NCBI GenBank assembly: GCA_002085155.1
Contig: NASX01000005.1
Span: forward strand, 105,684-169,683
DNA length: 64,000 bases
Direction: 5' to 3'
From: Sorangiineae bacterium NIC37A_2
Lineage (GTDB): Bacteria > Myxococcota_A > Polyangia > Polyangiales > Polyangiaceae
A program made the translations under genes and the position numbers. Below are positions 7,194 through 16,739 of this stretch, in pieces; position 1 is the stretch's first letter; every line of letters starts with the position of its first letter. Below the pieces are notes generated by a model. The model saw nothing but the letters and a program-made list of their open reading frames with translations. It did no database searches and was not told the DNA's origin.

Positions 7194-10100
7194 CTAACGG
7201 CTCGGGCGCAAGCTCGACTCCATTTCCTCGACGCGCTTCTGAAAAGCCCAGGAGCGGCGCTCGGAGAGAGCGCGGCGAAGCCACATGCGGCTCTCTGCGT
7301 CTCCCTCCTCGACAATACGCTGCGCGGCCAAGGTCGCGAGTTCAAGCGATGGCCCGAAGAGCATTTCATGAAGGGCCTTGCGCGCGACCGGAAGCTCCGC
7401 GGTCGGAAACGGAAGGGCATCAAGAGCGGCTCCGCGAAGAGAGGCTTCGGGGCTCATCGTGAGCGGCTCAAGTTCCCCCTTGAGCTCCTCAACGAGCGCC
7501 CTCTTGAGCCCCCGAGGCCACGGAGGCAGCCCTTTGAAGCGCCGCGAGAGTCGGCGCAGAGCGACTTCGCGGAGCGGTGTATCCTCGGAGAGACGCGCTC
7601 GAAGCACCGTCTTCAGCTCCGCGCGCACAAGCTCGTAGGCGTCCTCCGGGGTCTCCGTCCGTTTCGAGACAAGCTCCTCGAGCCAGGCCTCGAGGTCCGG
7701 GGAGCCATCACAGAGAGACTCGGGCAGCCAAAGGCCAAAGTCAGCCCCGAGCGCGACACCGAGAGCTCTGTGGGCTGCTCTTTGAAGCAAAGGCTCGGGA
7801 TCAAGCGCAGCCACGGCGATCGCCTTCCGAAGCTCGGGGCGCAGCCCGTCCCCTTGTCCTCCCCGAGACGCGCTCAGCCGCTCCCGAGCCTCAGAAAGCC
7901 CAAGCCCAACGAGATGAGCCGCGCGGACAACAGGGACTTCGTTTTTCTCTGCGAATCGTCCTGGCGCTCCCAGGGCAAGGAATTGACTGGCGCGGCTCGT
8001 AGGGGCAAGCGGGAGGGGATCATCGCTCGAAGGAGTCGCTTCACCCCGGGCGCCAAGCGCCAGCCAAGCGATTGTCTCGAGAGCCGGCACCTTGGAGGAG
8101 CGAAGTGCCCCAAGCGCGCGGGTTGTCCTCGGATCGGAGACCTTCGCGAGCCCGAGCGCGAGGCTGATGCGAATGCGCGGCGCGTAGCTGTCGCTGTCTC
8201 GTGAGACATCGAGGAGCGCTAAGAGTGCCTCTTCGTCTCCTGACGACCCGACGCGTTCGATCAGGGGGCAGGTCACCTCATGAGGCGCCCCCGAGAGCGC
8301 ATAGTCGAGCAGAGCGCGCACGGACTCGGTCCCCCCGACGCGTGATAGAATTCTGGCCGCGCGAGCGCGTTCTTCCTCCGTGCCGCGGGCCAAGATCGTC
8401 AAGAGAGGCATACGCGCACGCCCTCGGGCTGCCTGCGTTTCCACCATGCGGTGCTCTCGAACCAGAGCTTCAGGAGGAAAAAGAGATTCGTAGAGCGCGA
8501 GGATGAGCGCCCGATAGCCTGGATGATCCGGACGCGCTGAGAACGCACGCACAGTCTGCTCCTCGACCGACAAAAGAATCTGCGTGGCATCGGAGCCAGC
8601 TTTGCTCCGGAGTAAGAGGAGCGCGTCCGAGGCCGCCGCGAACTCTTCGGGGGACTTCGAGACCGTTAACACGTTCAAATAGAGCTGAGCAGCTTCGCGA
8701 ACGCGCCCTTCCTGAAGCAAGAGCGCGGCCTTTTTCAAAAGGACCGCCGAGCGGCGCGGCTCCAGGCGAAATGCCGTCTCGACGCTCTCGAGCGCCTCCT
8801 TCGCTCGACCGAGACCCTCGAGCGCCTCAGCTCGAAGCAACAGGGCGCTCACATCCCGCGGCGCGGCTCGGAGAAGCGCTTCGCTCGCCTCCAGCGCCTC
8901 GGCCATCTGGCCGCGCAAGAGGCTATTCTTCGCGACCTCTCGCAGCCTCAGGGTAGCGGCCTCGCTCTCCGCGGGCAGCGAAGAGGCGAGCGCTGCTCCA
9001 CCATCCCGTCGCCCCGCCCGCGTCTTGCGCGCCTGGAGGCCCTGGTCGAAGGGAGATTTCTGAATGAGCGCCGTAAGGATTTGATCGGCCTCCTCCGCGC
9101 GACCGAGAGCCTCCAGCGCCTCCAGCAGGAGCTCGGCGTGGGCGCGATCCACACGCCCGCTCTCGTATTGCTCTCGGAGGCGCTCCGTTTCCCCTTCGAG
9201 GACCTGGGCTCGACTCCAAAGGCGCACCACATGCCGCGCCGCTTCCGCCCGCTCATTGCCCTTGAGCTTGCTATCCAAGGCCAGCTCGAGCCAAGCGCCG
9301 ATGGCGAGCGCACGTCGCTGTGCCTCGTGCGACCTCTCGAGGGTCATGGTCCGCGAAAGAGCGAGGGCCCGCGCGCGCAGCACCTTCGGGTCGCTGGGGG
9401 CTCGCGCACGTGCCTTGTCATGCGCAAGCAGGCCTTCCTCGATCAGCTCGTGGTCGATGAGCACGTCGGCGTAGCGACTGAGCGCGGGACCGTCGGGATT
9501 CGGACCACGCGCCTTGAGCCAGGCCTCTTTAGCCAAAGCTTGATCGCCCGCTAGGTATCTCCGACTGCCGAGCTCATAAAGCAGCCCGCGGTCCTGTGTC
9601 TTTTGGAGCAGAGACTTCTCGAGGCGTTCACAGGCAGGCCCATCCAAGGAGCTCAGACAGAGATCGACAATGGTCAGCTTCTCGTCAGCAGTGCTGAGGC
9701 GCATGAGGGCGCGCTGAAACTCTTGTTCGAGCCGCTCCCGCTCGCCCAGAGCTCCCATGAGCTCCAAAACTCGGACGGAGGCCCCTAGGTCCCCGGGGTT
9801 CAGCCGCAAGAGCGCCTGGTACGCGTCCCGCGCTCCGCGCAGGTCCCCTGCCCGCTCGAGAAACTCCGCGAAGCCTCGCGCCAGCTCGACGTCTGCGGGG
9901 GCGAGCGCCATCGCCCGCCTGTGACAAGTGAGGGCTAAAGCCGAGAGACCCTCTGTTTCCAGAGCTCGCGCGAGGTAACTGAGAGTCTGGTTGTCGGACT
10001 TCTCTCTGCAAGCGGCCTGCGCGAGAGCCTCGAGACGTCGCTCCGAGCGGGCTCGCTCGATCTCCAGGCGAAAGAGCTCGCGCTCGATCTCAGGGTCAAA

Positions 10101-11012
10101 GCGGCCCAAGGCCCGCGCTCGCTCGAGCTCCTCGCGCGCTCGCTGATCATCGCCCAACTCAAGCAAGACTGCCGCCAAGCGAAGCCGGAGGGGTGCGACG
10201 ATCTCGGCCTCCTGCGCTTCTGAGAGCGCGACCTCGTAGGCTGTGCGCGCCTGCTCCAGCGCGCCGCGATCCCGATAGGTGTCGCCGAGGCTCCAAGCTT
10301 CTCTCGGTTCGATGCGGGTGAGCTCGCTCTGGTACCCGGCAGCACCCGCGTCATCGCCGTGGGCAAGAGCGAGCTCTCTGAGCCTCCTGAGCAGCTCGCC
10401 TCGCTCCACGGGGCGCACCGTCCCCCGGGCCCCATCGAGAACAGAGCGAGCGGCGACCGGGTCGAGCTCGGCGAGAAGTACGTGAGCGTCCAGGCGCTCC
10501 GGTGCGCTCGCTTTCGCCTTTTCGAACCAACTTCGCGCGCTCTCCTTGTCACCTTTCATCCACTCGAGACGACCGAAAAGGATCTCCGCCCCGTATCTCC
10601 GATCGAGATCGGTCCCTCGGAGATCGCGCTCAAGGCGTTCTGTGAGGCCTTTGAGGTTCGGGTCGTGGTCTCGCAGCGTCTCGACGAGCTTCTTGAGCAC
10701 GACGCTGTCCTGGGGCGTCCGAAGCAAGGACGCGTAAAGTCCCTCCGGAAACGCACCCCGAACCTCATTCGCCGAGGCCGCCGGGCGCGCTCTCGTTGCG
10801 CTCGCCTGTGGGGGCGCTTCGCTTGTGGTAGCCGGGGCACGCGAACCTCGAGGCGGGCTGCTCGGAGCGGGTTTCCCCGCAGCCGGAGCGGGCCGCTTGC
10901 GACCGGAGGGGGAGAATTGCGCGTACGCTTCACCCGAAAGAGCGCCCCCACTCAGCACCAGGACAAACAGTGCCGTCGGGAAGAGAAAGGGAGCAAGCCG
11001 CGCTCGGCGCAC
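7194..11012 (-). CDS. large exported TPR/HEAT-repeat protein
   Basis: 1,272 residues from GTG at 11012, preceded by AGATGGACAG. A signal peptide is clear (MRRARLAPFLFPTALF to AYA), followed by a Pro/Ala/Ser segment. From about residue 90 to 800 the protein is helical and contains many TPR-like units (for example LGDTYRDRGALEQARTAYE, LNPGDLGASVRVLELMGAL, ALEGLGRAKEALESVETAF). About residues 870-1000 carry HEAT-like units (VGGTESVRALLDYALSG, VSDPRTTRALGALRSSKV). No catalytic motif is visible; it probably is a periplasmic or outer-membrane-associated scaffold. Divergent from the UPF0104 gene. Confidence 0.85.
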   Translation of the reverse strand: MRRARLAPFLFPTALFVLVLSGGALSGEAYAQFSPSGRKRPAPAAGKPAPSSPPRGSRAPATTSEAPPQASATRARPAASANEVRGAFPEGLYASLLRTPQDSVVLKKLVETLRDHDPNLKGLTERLERDLRGTDLDRRYGAEILFGRLEWMKGDKESARSWFEKAKASAPERLDAHVLLAELDPVAARSVLDGARGTVRPVERGELLRRLRELALAHGDDAGAAGYQSELTRIEPREAWSLGDTYRDRGALEQARTAYEVALSEAQEAEIVAPLRLRLAAVLLELGDDQRAREELERARALGRFDPEIERELFRLEIERARSERRLEALAQAACREKSDNQTLSYLARALETEGLSALALTCHRRAMALAPADVELARGFAEFLERAGDLRGARDAYQALLRLNPGDLGASVRVLELMGALGERERLEQEFQRALMRLSTADEKLTIVDLCLSSLDGPACERLEKSLLQKTQDRGLLYELGSRRYLAGDQALAKEAWLKARGPNPDGPALSRYADVLIDHELIEEGLLAHDKARARAPSDPKVLRARALALSRTMTLERSHEAQRRALAIGAWLELALDSKLKGNERAEAARHVVRLWSRAQVLEGETERLREQYESGRVDRAHAELLLEALEALGRAEEADQILTALIQKSPFDQGLQARKTRAGRRDGGAALASSLPAESEAATLRLREVAKNSLLRGQMAEALEASEALLRAAPRDVSALLLRAEALEGLGRAKEALESVETAFRLEPRRSAVLLKKAALLLQEGRVREAAQLYLNVLTVSKSPEEFAAASDALLLLRSKAGSDATQILLSVEEQTVRAFSARPDHPGYRALILALYESLFPPEALVREHRMVETQAARGRARMPLLTILARGTEEERARAARILSRVGGTESVRALLDYALSGAPHEVTCPLIERVGSSGDEEALLALLDVSRDSDSYAPRIRISLALGLAKVSDPRTTRALGALRSSKVPALETIAWLALGARGEATPSSDDPLPLAPTSRASQFLALGAPGRFAEKNEVPVVRAAHLVGLGLSEARERLSASRGGQGDGLRPELRKAIAVAALDPEPLLQRAAHRALGVALGADFGLWLPESLCDGSPDLEAWLEELVSKRTETPEDAYELVRAELKTVLRARLSEDTPLREVALRRLSRRFKGLPPWPRGLKRALVEELKGELEPLTMSPEASLRGAALDALPFPTAELPVARKALHEMLFGPSLELATLAAQRIVEEGDAESRMWLRRALSERRSWAFQKRVEEMESSLRPSR

Positions 11013-11130
11013 CTGTCCATCTTAGCGCGTGCCCAGAAAAGGCCGAGCCGAAAACCCGGGTTCATGCACGGCCCCTTCTTGACTATAGCGTTCGCACCCC
11101 AATGAGCCGCGCCTGCGAGAAACAAGCCCC

Positions 11131-12075
11131 ATGAAACGCCCTGCGCTCGGCCGCGTGCTGCGGGGCATCCTGTTTGTCGCTGCGCTCGCCTTCGTACTCA
11201 AGACGGCAAGTGACCTCTCCAGAGCTTGGGACTCCCACGCGGTCCAGGTCAAAGGAGTCTGGCTGACCGTCGCGCTTGGCCTGAATTTGGCGGCTCTCTA
11301 CGTCCAAGGCCTGGCCTATTTGGCGATCCTTTCGAGCTGGCTCGGCCAGCCCCTCGATCGGAGGCCAGCGCTCTCCGTCTTTTTCGGGTCCCAGCTCGCC
11401 CGCTACACTCCCGGGAAGGTCGGCCTCCCGGGAGCCCGCATCGCCGGAGTCGCGGCCCTCGGCGGTTCGAAACAGCAGGTGCTCGTCAGCACCATTGTGG
11501 AAGTGCTCGTTTGGTTGTCCGTCGGAGGAGTGACCGGTATCCTCTTCTTTGCCGCCTCTCCGTTTGTTTGGATCACGTCGGGCTCCGCGCTGCAGTTTGC
11601 CCTGCTCGGTCTCTCGATCCTGCTCTCCGCCCTCGGCTTCAAACTGGCGGCGCTCAACTGGGCCCAAGTGCGCAGGCTCGTCGCTCGCCTCGTCCCGCCG
11701 CTCGTCTCACGACTCGACGGTCCGAAAGATACAAGCCCCCTCGCTCCTCCTTCCAGCGTAGGCTGGTTCATCGCTCACTGGGTGCTCACGATTCTCACCG
11801 GCGGCGCGCTCTGCCTTGCGATCGGCGGCGCAATGTCCGCCGCGATCCCCGCAGGGACCACCCTCGTCCTCGCGATCGTCCTCGCTTTCCTTTCCTTCTT
11901 TGCGCCGGGCGGCGTGGGGATCCGTGAAGCAGTCCTCGCTGCCTGCGCCGCTCCCCTCGTCGGCGCCAAGGAGGCCACCGTGCTCGGGATCTTGGCCCGG
12001 ATCATCTCGCTCGTTGCCGAGGTCCTTCTTTGGGTGGGGAGCCGCCTTCTCGCCCGAAGGGCTGAAAGCTCTTGA
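11131..12075 (+). CDS. UPF0104 / lysylphosphatidylglycerol synthase TM-region family membrane protein
   Basis: 314 residues with about eight hydrophobic helices. The family signatures are present: SQLARYTPGKVG (about 90-101), typical of the YLPGK(V/I)G motif, and FAPGGVGIREAVL near the C-terminus, typical of the PGGxGxxE motif. Family members are the flippase-like membrane part of MprF and stand-alone proteins found with glycosyltransferases; the exact substrate here cannot be read from sequence. The catalytic aminoacyl-transferase domain of MprF is absent. It lies 20 bases from the stop of the convergent DUF808 gene. Confidence 0.82.
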   Translation: MKRPALGRVLRGILFVAALAFVLKTASDLSRAWDSHAVQVKGVWLTVALGLNLAALYVQGLAYLAILSSWLGQPLDRRPALSVFFGSQLARYTPGKVGLPGARIAGVAALGGSKQQVLVSTIVEVLVWLSVGGVTGILFFAASPFVWITSGSALQFALLGLSILLSALGFKLAALNWAQVRRLVARLVPPLVSRLDGPKDTSPLAPPSSVGWFIAHWVLTILTGGALCLAIGGAMSAAIPAGTTLVLAIVLAFLSFFAPGGVGIREAVLAACAAPLVGAKEATVLGILARIISLVAEVLLWVGSRLLARRAESS

Positions 12076-12094
12076 AGCGTCGATCCCGAAGCGC

Positions 12095-12988
12095 TCAGCC
12101 CCTTTTCTCGGGTGCTCCGCGCCGATAGACGGTTTGAACCAAGACCACGAAAAGGACGAGGAGCCCGCCGGTCACCCCGCCCACCAGGAGCGGATAGAGG
12201 CTGCCAAGGACCCAATGTAACTCCATCGCCGCTTCGCCAAGCCGAGCGAGGAAGGGGACGCCGTGGGCCACGATCCCTCCTCCCACGAGGAACATGGCGA
12301 TCGTGCCGGCAACGCCGAGCAGCTTCATGAGCGGAGCCGCCGCGCGCACCAAAATCCGACCGAGCGCCTGGCTCAGGGCAGACGGTCTTTTGAGCAAGAG
12401 AAGACCCAGGTCGTCGAGTTTGACGATCGCGAGCACGAGCCCATACACCCCTACGGTCATAACGAGGGCAATCGTGACGAGAGCCGCGATTTGTGAGCCG
12501 AGAGGATGACCCGTCATGGTGCCGAGAGCGATCACGATGATCTCGGCGGACAGGATGAAATCCGTACGGATCGCGCCCTTTACGCGCGCCTTCTCGAACG
12601 CTTCGGGATCGCTCAGAGCCAGCTCTTCCGCCCTGTCGCTCTCCGGCGAGTGGTGAAAGATTTTCTCAGCGACCTTCTCGGCGCCTTCGAAGCAGAGGTA
12701 GGCGCCACCGAGCATGAGCAAGATCACGACCAATGGCGGATAGACCGCCGTGATCAAGATCGCTGCCGGGACCAAGATGGCCTTGTTGATCAAGGACCCC
12801 CGCGCCACTCTGAGCACCACGGGGAGCTCCCGATTGGCGGGGGCTCCCGAAACTTGCTCTGCGTTCAAGGCGAGGTCATCGCCCAGAACCCCTGCGGTCT
12901 TCTTGGCGGCGACCTTGGTCATGAGCGAGACATCGTCGAGCAGGCTCGCGATGTCATCGATGAGAGAGAGTAAGCTCGTCCCGGCCAC
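12095..12988 (-). CDS. DUF808 (YedI-like) inner membrane protein
   Basis: 297 residues from GTG at 12988. The N-terminus (SLLSLIDDIASLLDDVSLMTKVAAKKTAGVLGDD) and the GGAYLCFEGAEKVAEKI block are diagnostic of DUF808/YedI. Several long hydrophobic helices follow, with a conserved cytosolic stretch KGAIRTDFILSAEIIVIALG. The function of the family is not established. It is monocistronic in appearance: the upstream neighbour on this strand is far away at the HppA-like distance scale and the downstream gene (GT2) is 115 bases off. Confidence 0.88.
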   Translation of the reverse strand: MAGTSLLSLIDDIASLLDDVSLMTKVAAKKTAGVLGDDLALNAEQVSGAPANRELPVVLRVARGSLINKAILVPAAILITAVYPPLVVILLMLGGAYLCFEGAEKVAEKIFHHSPESDRAEELALSDPEAFEKARVKGAIRTDFILSAEIIVIALGTMTGHPLGSQIAALVTIALVMTVGVYGLVLAIVKLDDLGLLLLKRPSALSQALGRILVRAAAPLMKLLGVAGTIAMFLVGGGIVAHGVPFLARLGEAAMELHWVLGSLYPLLVGGVTGGLLVLFVVLVQTVYRRGAPEKRG

Positions 12989-13103
12989 GAGCTAGACTAG
13001 AACACCTCGTGAGATTTGAAGACGCCGCCTCTGTTCGCCGAGAAAATCAGCCACGGCGCGCGAGAGGAGAGCCCAAGGGGCTCAGGTAAATCCGAACTTA
13101 CAC

Positions 13104-14129
13104 TCAGGCGATCGGGCGAAGAGTGGACTGCGCCCTCAGAGGCTCAAGTTGTTCGGTCGCCGCGCTACTGCCGATCACTGTGCGCACGTAGTACGGCGGC
13201 TTGTTCTGGGACTCGTGGTAGGTGCGCGATACGACGTCCGCCACGAGCCCGAGCGAAAGCAGCTGCACGCCGACGACAATCAGGAGAATTCCTAGGAGGA
13301 GCAGCGGACGATTGCCGATATCCTCGGCAAAAAACAGCTTCTCGAAGACCAAAAAGAGGCAGACAAGAAACCCAAGGGTCCCGCTCGCGATCCCCGCCAG
13401 GCCAAACACCTGCATGGGCCGGACGAGATAGGTCTGCATGAAGCGCACTGTGATCAGATCGAGGACCACACGAATCGTGCGGCCAATGCCGTACTTGGTC
13501 GTGCCGAATTGCCGGGCCCGATGGTTCACAGGAAGCTCCACGATGCGCACCCCCACCCAATTGGCGACGGCGGGGATAAAACGGTGCATCTCTCCGTACA
13601 GTCGAAGCTCCTTGGCGACCTCCCGAGTCATCGCCTTCAGGGTGCAGCCGTAGTCGTGCAGCGAGACCTTTGTGGTCATGCTGATCAAACGGTTCGCGAT
13701 CATCGAAGGCAATCGCCGGTTGATGAACGCGTCTTTCCGATCCTTGCGCCAGCCAGCGACGAGATCAAAGCCCTCGTCGAGCTTCTGGAGCATGCGCGGA
13801 ATGTCCGCCGGATCATTTTGCAGGTCCGCGTCCATCAAGACGACCCTCTGCCCCCTCGAGTAATCAAGCCCGGCCTGCAGAGCGGCTGTCTGGCCGAAGT
13901 TCCTCCGGAACGAAACCACGACGAGCTCCGGAACACGACTTGCGAGATCGGTCATCACAGCCAGGCTGCGATCCTTCGAACCATCGTCGACCAAGATGAT
14001 CTCGTAAGGGATCCCGAGGGGAGCAATGGCTTCCGTGATCTCCCGAACGAAGTGCGGGAGGCTCTCCTCCTCGTTGTATACAGGGGCGATGACGGAGAGG
14101 GCGATGGGCGCGCCTGCGGCGGTCGACAT
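13104..14129 (-). CDS. GT2 polyprenyl-phosphate glycosyltransferase (ArnC/GtrB type)
   Basis: 341 residues. An N-terminal GT-A domain (SVIAPVYNEEESLPHFV, EIILVDDGSKDRS, RRNFGQTAALQAG, LMDADLQNDPADI) is followed by HRARQFGTTKYGIGRT, an amphipathic region and two C-terminal TM helices (about 235-255 and 270-293). That layout is typical of enzymes that load a sugar from a nucleotide donor onto undecaprenyl phosphate. An AAAAAGG stretch precedes the ATG. The gene follows the DUF2079 gene by 80 bases on the same strand, which suggests that the lipid-linked sugar it makes is used by that membrane protein (inference). Confidence 0.9.
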   Translation of the reverse strand: MSTAAGAPIALSVIAPVYNEEESLPHFVREITEAIAPLGIPYEIILVDDGSKDRSLAVMTDLASRVPELVVVSFRRNFGQTAALQAGLDYSRGQRVVLMDADLQNDPADIPRMLQKLDEGFDLVAGWRKDRKDAFINRRLPSMIANRLISMTTKVSLHDYGCTLKAMTREVAKELRLYGEMHRFIPAVANWVGVRIVELPVNHRARQFGTTKYGIGRTIRVVLDLITVRFMQTYLVRPMQVFGLAGIASGTLGFLVCLFLVFEKLFFAEDIGNRPLLLLGILLIVVGVQLLSLGLVADVVSRTYHESQNKPPYYVRTVIGSSAATEQLEPLRAQSTLRPIA

Positions 14130-14209
14130 TGGAGGCCTTTTTCCCGGGAAGTTCAGGCGTCGTCAAGCACGCCGCCCCGAGGCGCGAGGGACTCACCTCG
14201 CGCCGCTCG

Positions 14210-16621
14210 TCATTCAGCCAGGGGTTTGTCCTCTGATTCCGCCTCTGCTGCTTCTGACTCTTCCGCCTCCGCCGAATCCGCGTCCGGATCTGCGCTCCGG
14301 CGCTTGGGCTTGGACTTCGTCTTGCCGCGCAACTTCCACTCACTGATGACGTCTTCATTGTCGTCCGTGTCGTGGCCTCGTTTGAAGACGATGAAGGGAC
14401 CCTGCCGCGCGAACACGCCGTAATCTCCGCTCTCGAGCGCATCAAGGATGGACTGTTTGGTGCGGTCGAGGCGAAGCCCGCTCTTCTCGGCGACGATGTA
14501 GTCGACGTTATGGTGCCCGCGGCGCAGCGTATAGAAACCGAGTCGCGAGGACAGGTGAGCTCCAATACGCTCCGTGGTGGCCACGCTCGCCGATTTCGGA
14601 ATCATGCTCTCGACCACGCTAAGGTCCGAGAGCTTCTGGCGATCCTCCGGCGTCATGTGAAACCGGATCTTGTGATAACCCGCCGCCAGCGACCCGTCCC
14701 GTTGGGGGAAAGCGCCGTAGTTGTAGGTCAGGGCAATGGAAACGAAGCCCACCGCGAGCGCCACTGCCGCTTGTCGCGCGTGACCTTTTCCAGAGATGCG
14801 CTCCGCGTCGCGCCCAATGGCCGAGATGGCGACCGCCGCCGCCAGGAACAAGTACGGCCCCCAGTGCATGACGTACTGGAAGGAGAACATGAGCGGGGGA
14901 TCATAACTGGTGACCAGCAGAGTGATGATCGCCCCCGGGATGAAAGCGGCCCAAAGGTACCAACGCCGCGCCGGAAGGAACAAAAGCGGCGTCATCAGGT
15001 GCAAGATGTACCAAAGCTTCTTCTCGACGAAGATGTGCTTGAGGACGAAGGTCGGGTTCGTGAGCAGGGTGTGGATGACGCCGCCGAACCCCTTGTACGG
15101 CAGGGCCCACAGGTCCTCGTACATGTTCGGGAACCACCAGGATCCCGCGTCCGTCATGATCTTGAACCTAAGGATGATGAACCAAGAGGCCGCGATGCTG
15201 AAAATGGCCATCCCGAAGCGGGGCCGATATCCGCTCAAGACGAAGAAGAAGCCCAAGATCGCGAGCGGCAGCGGGATGTCCTCCCGCATGATCAAACACA
15301 CGAAGAAGAGAACCCACGCCGTCTTGAAGCGCTCGGTATCGACCGCCCAGACCAAGCCCATGATGAAGGGCGCCGCCAGCGGGACGAGGTTCATCTCGGT
15401 GAAGTTCGCCCCGTGCATCGGGTAATAGCAGAGGTACGCGATGGCGAGGACACACGCGATCCACTCCGGGACCCTCCGCCGTGCGAACAGGAATAGCGGA
15501 ATCGCCCCGAGTCCTAAGATGATCGACTGGATGATGAGTAAGGTCTCGGGCCGCGGGAACACCGCGTAGATGGGCAAGAACAGGTACAGGCCCAGCTTGA
15601 CGTGGTTCGCGATGTACTTCGCCGGGTCGTCCGGGAAGATGACGGTGCTCTGGTTGAACTTTCCGTGGAGCCCGCCGTAGATGAGGTTGTTGTTGATCCC
15701 GAGATCGAAGGTCGCCGTCCCCATCATGTGGTGCCAGCGCACCGTGCACATGCTCATGAAAATCCCATAAGCAACGCCCAGGGCGACAACGAGACCGAGA
15801 AACCCGTGGCGACGAATGACCGGCGGGATCTCTTCGATGAGCGGAGGATCGCCCGCGAAGAACTTCTTCACCGGACGCGGCACCCGACTCAGAGACTGGA
15901 ACAAAAGCACTTCAGCGATCAGGCCGAAGAACAGCACGATCGGCAGGAGCGTCTTGTGCTCGTTGAACCAGATCTTGTGCTGACCGAAGACGATCACCGC
16001 GGGCAAGAGCATGAGCGGCGACAGGAACCAGGCCCACTCTTCGATGCGAGCGGCTCGATCCAAGAGCGCCTCGGCGGAGCCAGGCCGCTTGAAAGAGAGC
16101 AGGCCGTATCCGATCCCCGCCGAGAGCACGCCGCTGCCGATCAGCAGCACCAAAAAAGTGACGCGCACCGGGCCCTCGAGCTCGTTCGACCCGAGCAGCG
16201 CCTCGCGCAATCCAGCGTGGAAGGAAAGCCACGCCCACGTGCACAGCCCCATGCCGAGGAGCCCGAGGACAACCAAAGCGCGAGTGGTGCGCGCGAGGAA
16301 GATCCCTTTCTGCTCCGCCGTGAGAGGAGGCTCGCTCCCTCCGGACCTCTTCGTGCCCCGAGCCTCGCCCTCAGCGTGCCCCGCTCCTGCCGTCTCGACG
16401 GACGCGCTCGCCGCCTCCGCCGAACTCAGGGCTCCGCCCTCGGACCCCGCCGAAAGTCCTTCCGCATGGGATTCTCCTCCCACTGCCGGAGGGGAAGCGG
16501 CTTCGGCCCCTTCCGGGCCAACGCCGACCTCCGAAGCTTCCGCGGGCGTCTCGGGCGAGCTCGAACCCTCGGCCAGAGCATTGCTCTCTTGGGGTTCACG
16601 GTCGGATGACGGGACACTCAT
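14210..16621 (-). CDS. DUF2079 polytopic membrane protein, probable lipid-linked glycosyltransferase
   Basis: 803 residues. A low-complexity Ser/Glu/Ala-rich N-terminal segment of about 110 residues precedes about 12 hydrophobic helices. The DUF2079 signature is seen in ATFDLGINNNLIYGGLHGK and in MHGANFTEMNLVPLAAPF. DUF2079 proteins have a GT-C-like arrangement, but enzymatic activity has not been shown in general. A C-terminal soluble part (VVESMIPKSASVATTERIG, then FARQGPFIVFKRG) ends in an acidic, Ser/Ala/Glu-rich tail. It is upstream of the GT2 gene in a probable two-gene operon and divergent from aguB. Confidence 0.85.
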   Translation of the reverse strand: MSVPSSDREPQESNALAEGSSSPETPAEASEVGVGPEGAEAASPPAVGGESHAEGLSAGSEGGALSSAEAASASVETAGAGHAEGEARGTKRSGGSEPPLTAEQKGIFLARTTRALVVLGLLGMGLCTWAWLSFHAGLREALLGSNELEGPVRVTFLVLLIGSGVLSAGIGYGLLSFKRPGSAEALLDRAARIEEWAWFLSPLMLLPAVIVFGQHKIWFNEHKTLLPIVLFFGLIAEVLLFQSLSRVPRPVKKFFAGDPPLIEEIPPVIRRHGFLGLVVALGVAYGIFMSMCTVRWHHMMGTATFDLGINNNLIYGGLHGKFNQSTVIFPDDPAKYIANHVKLGLYLFLPIYAVFPRPETLLIIQSIILGLGAIPLFLFARRRVPEWIACVLAIAYLCYYPMHGANFTEMNLVPLAAPFIMGLVWAVDTERFKTAWVLFFVCLIMREDIPLPLAILGFFFVLSGYRPRFGMAIFSIAASWFIILRFKIMTDAGSWWFPNMYEDLWALPYKGFGGVIHTLLTNPTFVLKHIFVEKKLWYILHLMTPLLFLPARRWYLWAAFIPGAIITLLVTSYDPPLMFSFQYVMHWGPYLFLAAAVAISAIGRDAERISGKGHARQAAVALAVGFVSIALTYNYGAFPQRDGSLAAGYHKIRFHMTPEDRQKLSDLSVVESMIPKSASVATTERIGAHLSSRLGFYTLRRGHHNVDYIVAEKSGLRLDRTKQSILDALESGDYGVFARQGPFIVFKRGHDTDDNEDVISEWKLRGKTKSKPKRRSADPDADSAEAEESEAAEAESEDKPLAE

Positions 16622-16739
16622 GACCCGGGGCGTCTACCACGAGGCCCTTTCGGAAGTGTAGGGAGGAGGTCCCTCCGGGCGCGAATTTGTCGCACAAGTG
16701 GCCCTTTCGAACCTCAGAAGACCGCGTTAGAGCGTCGCC

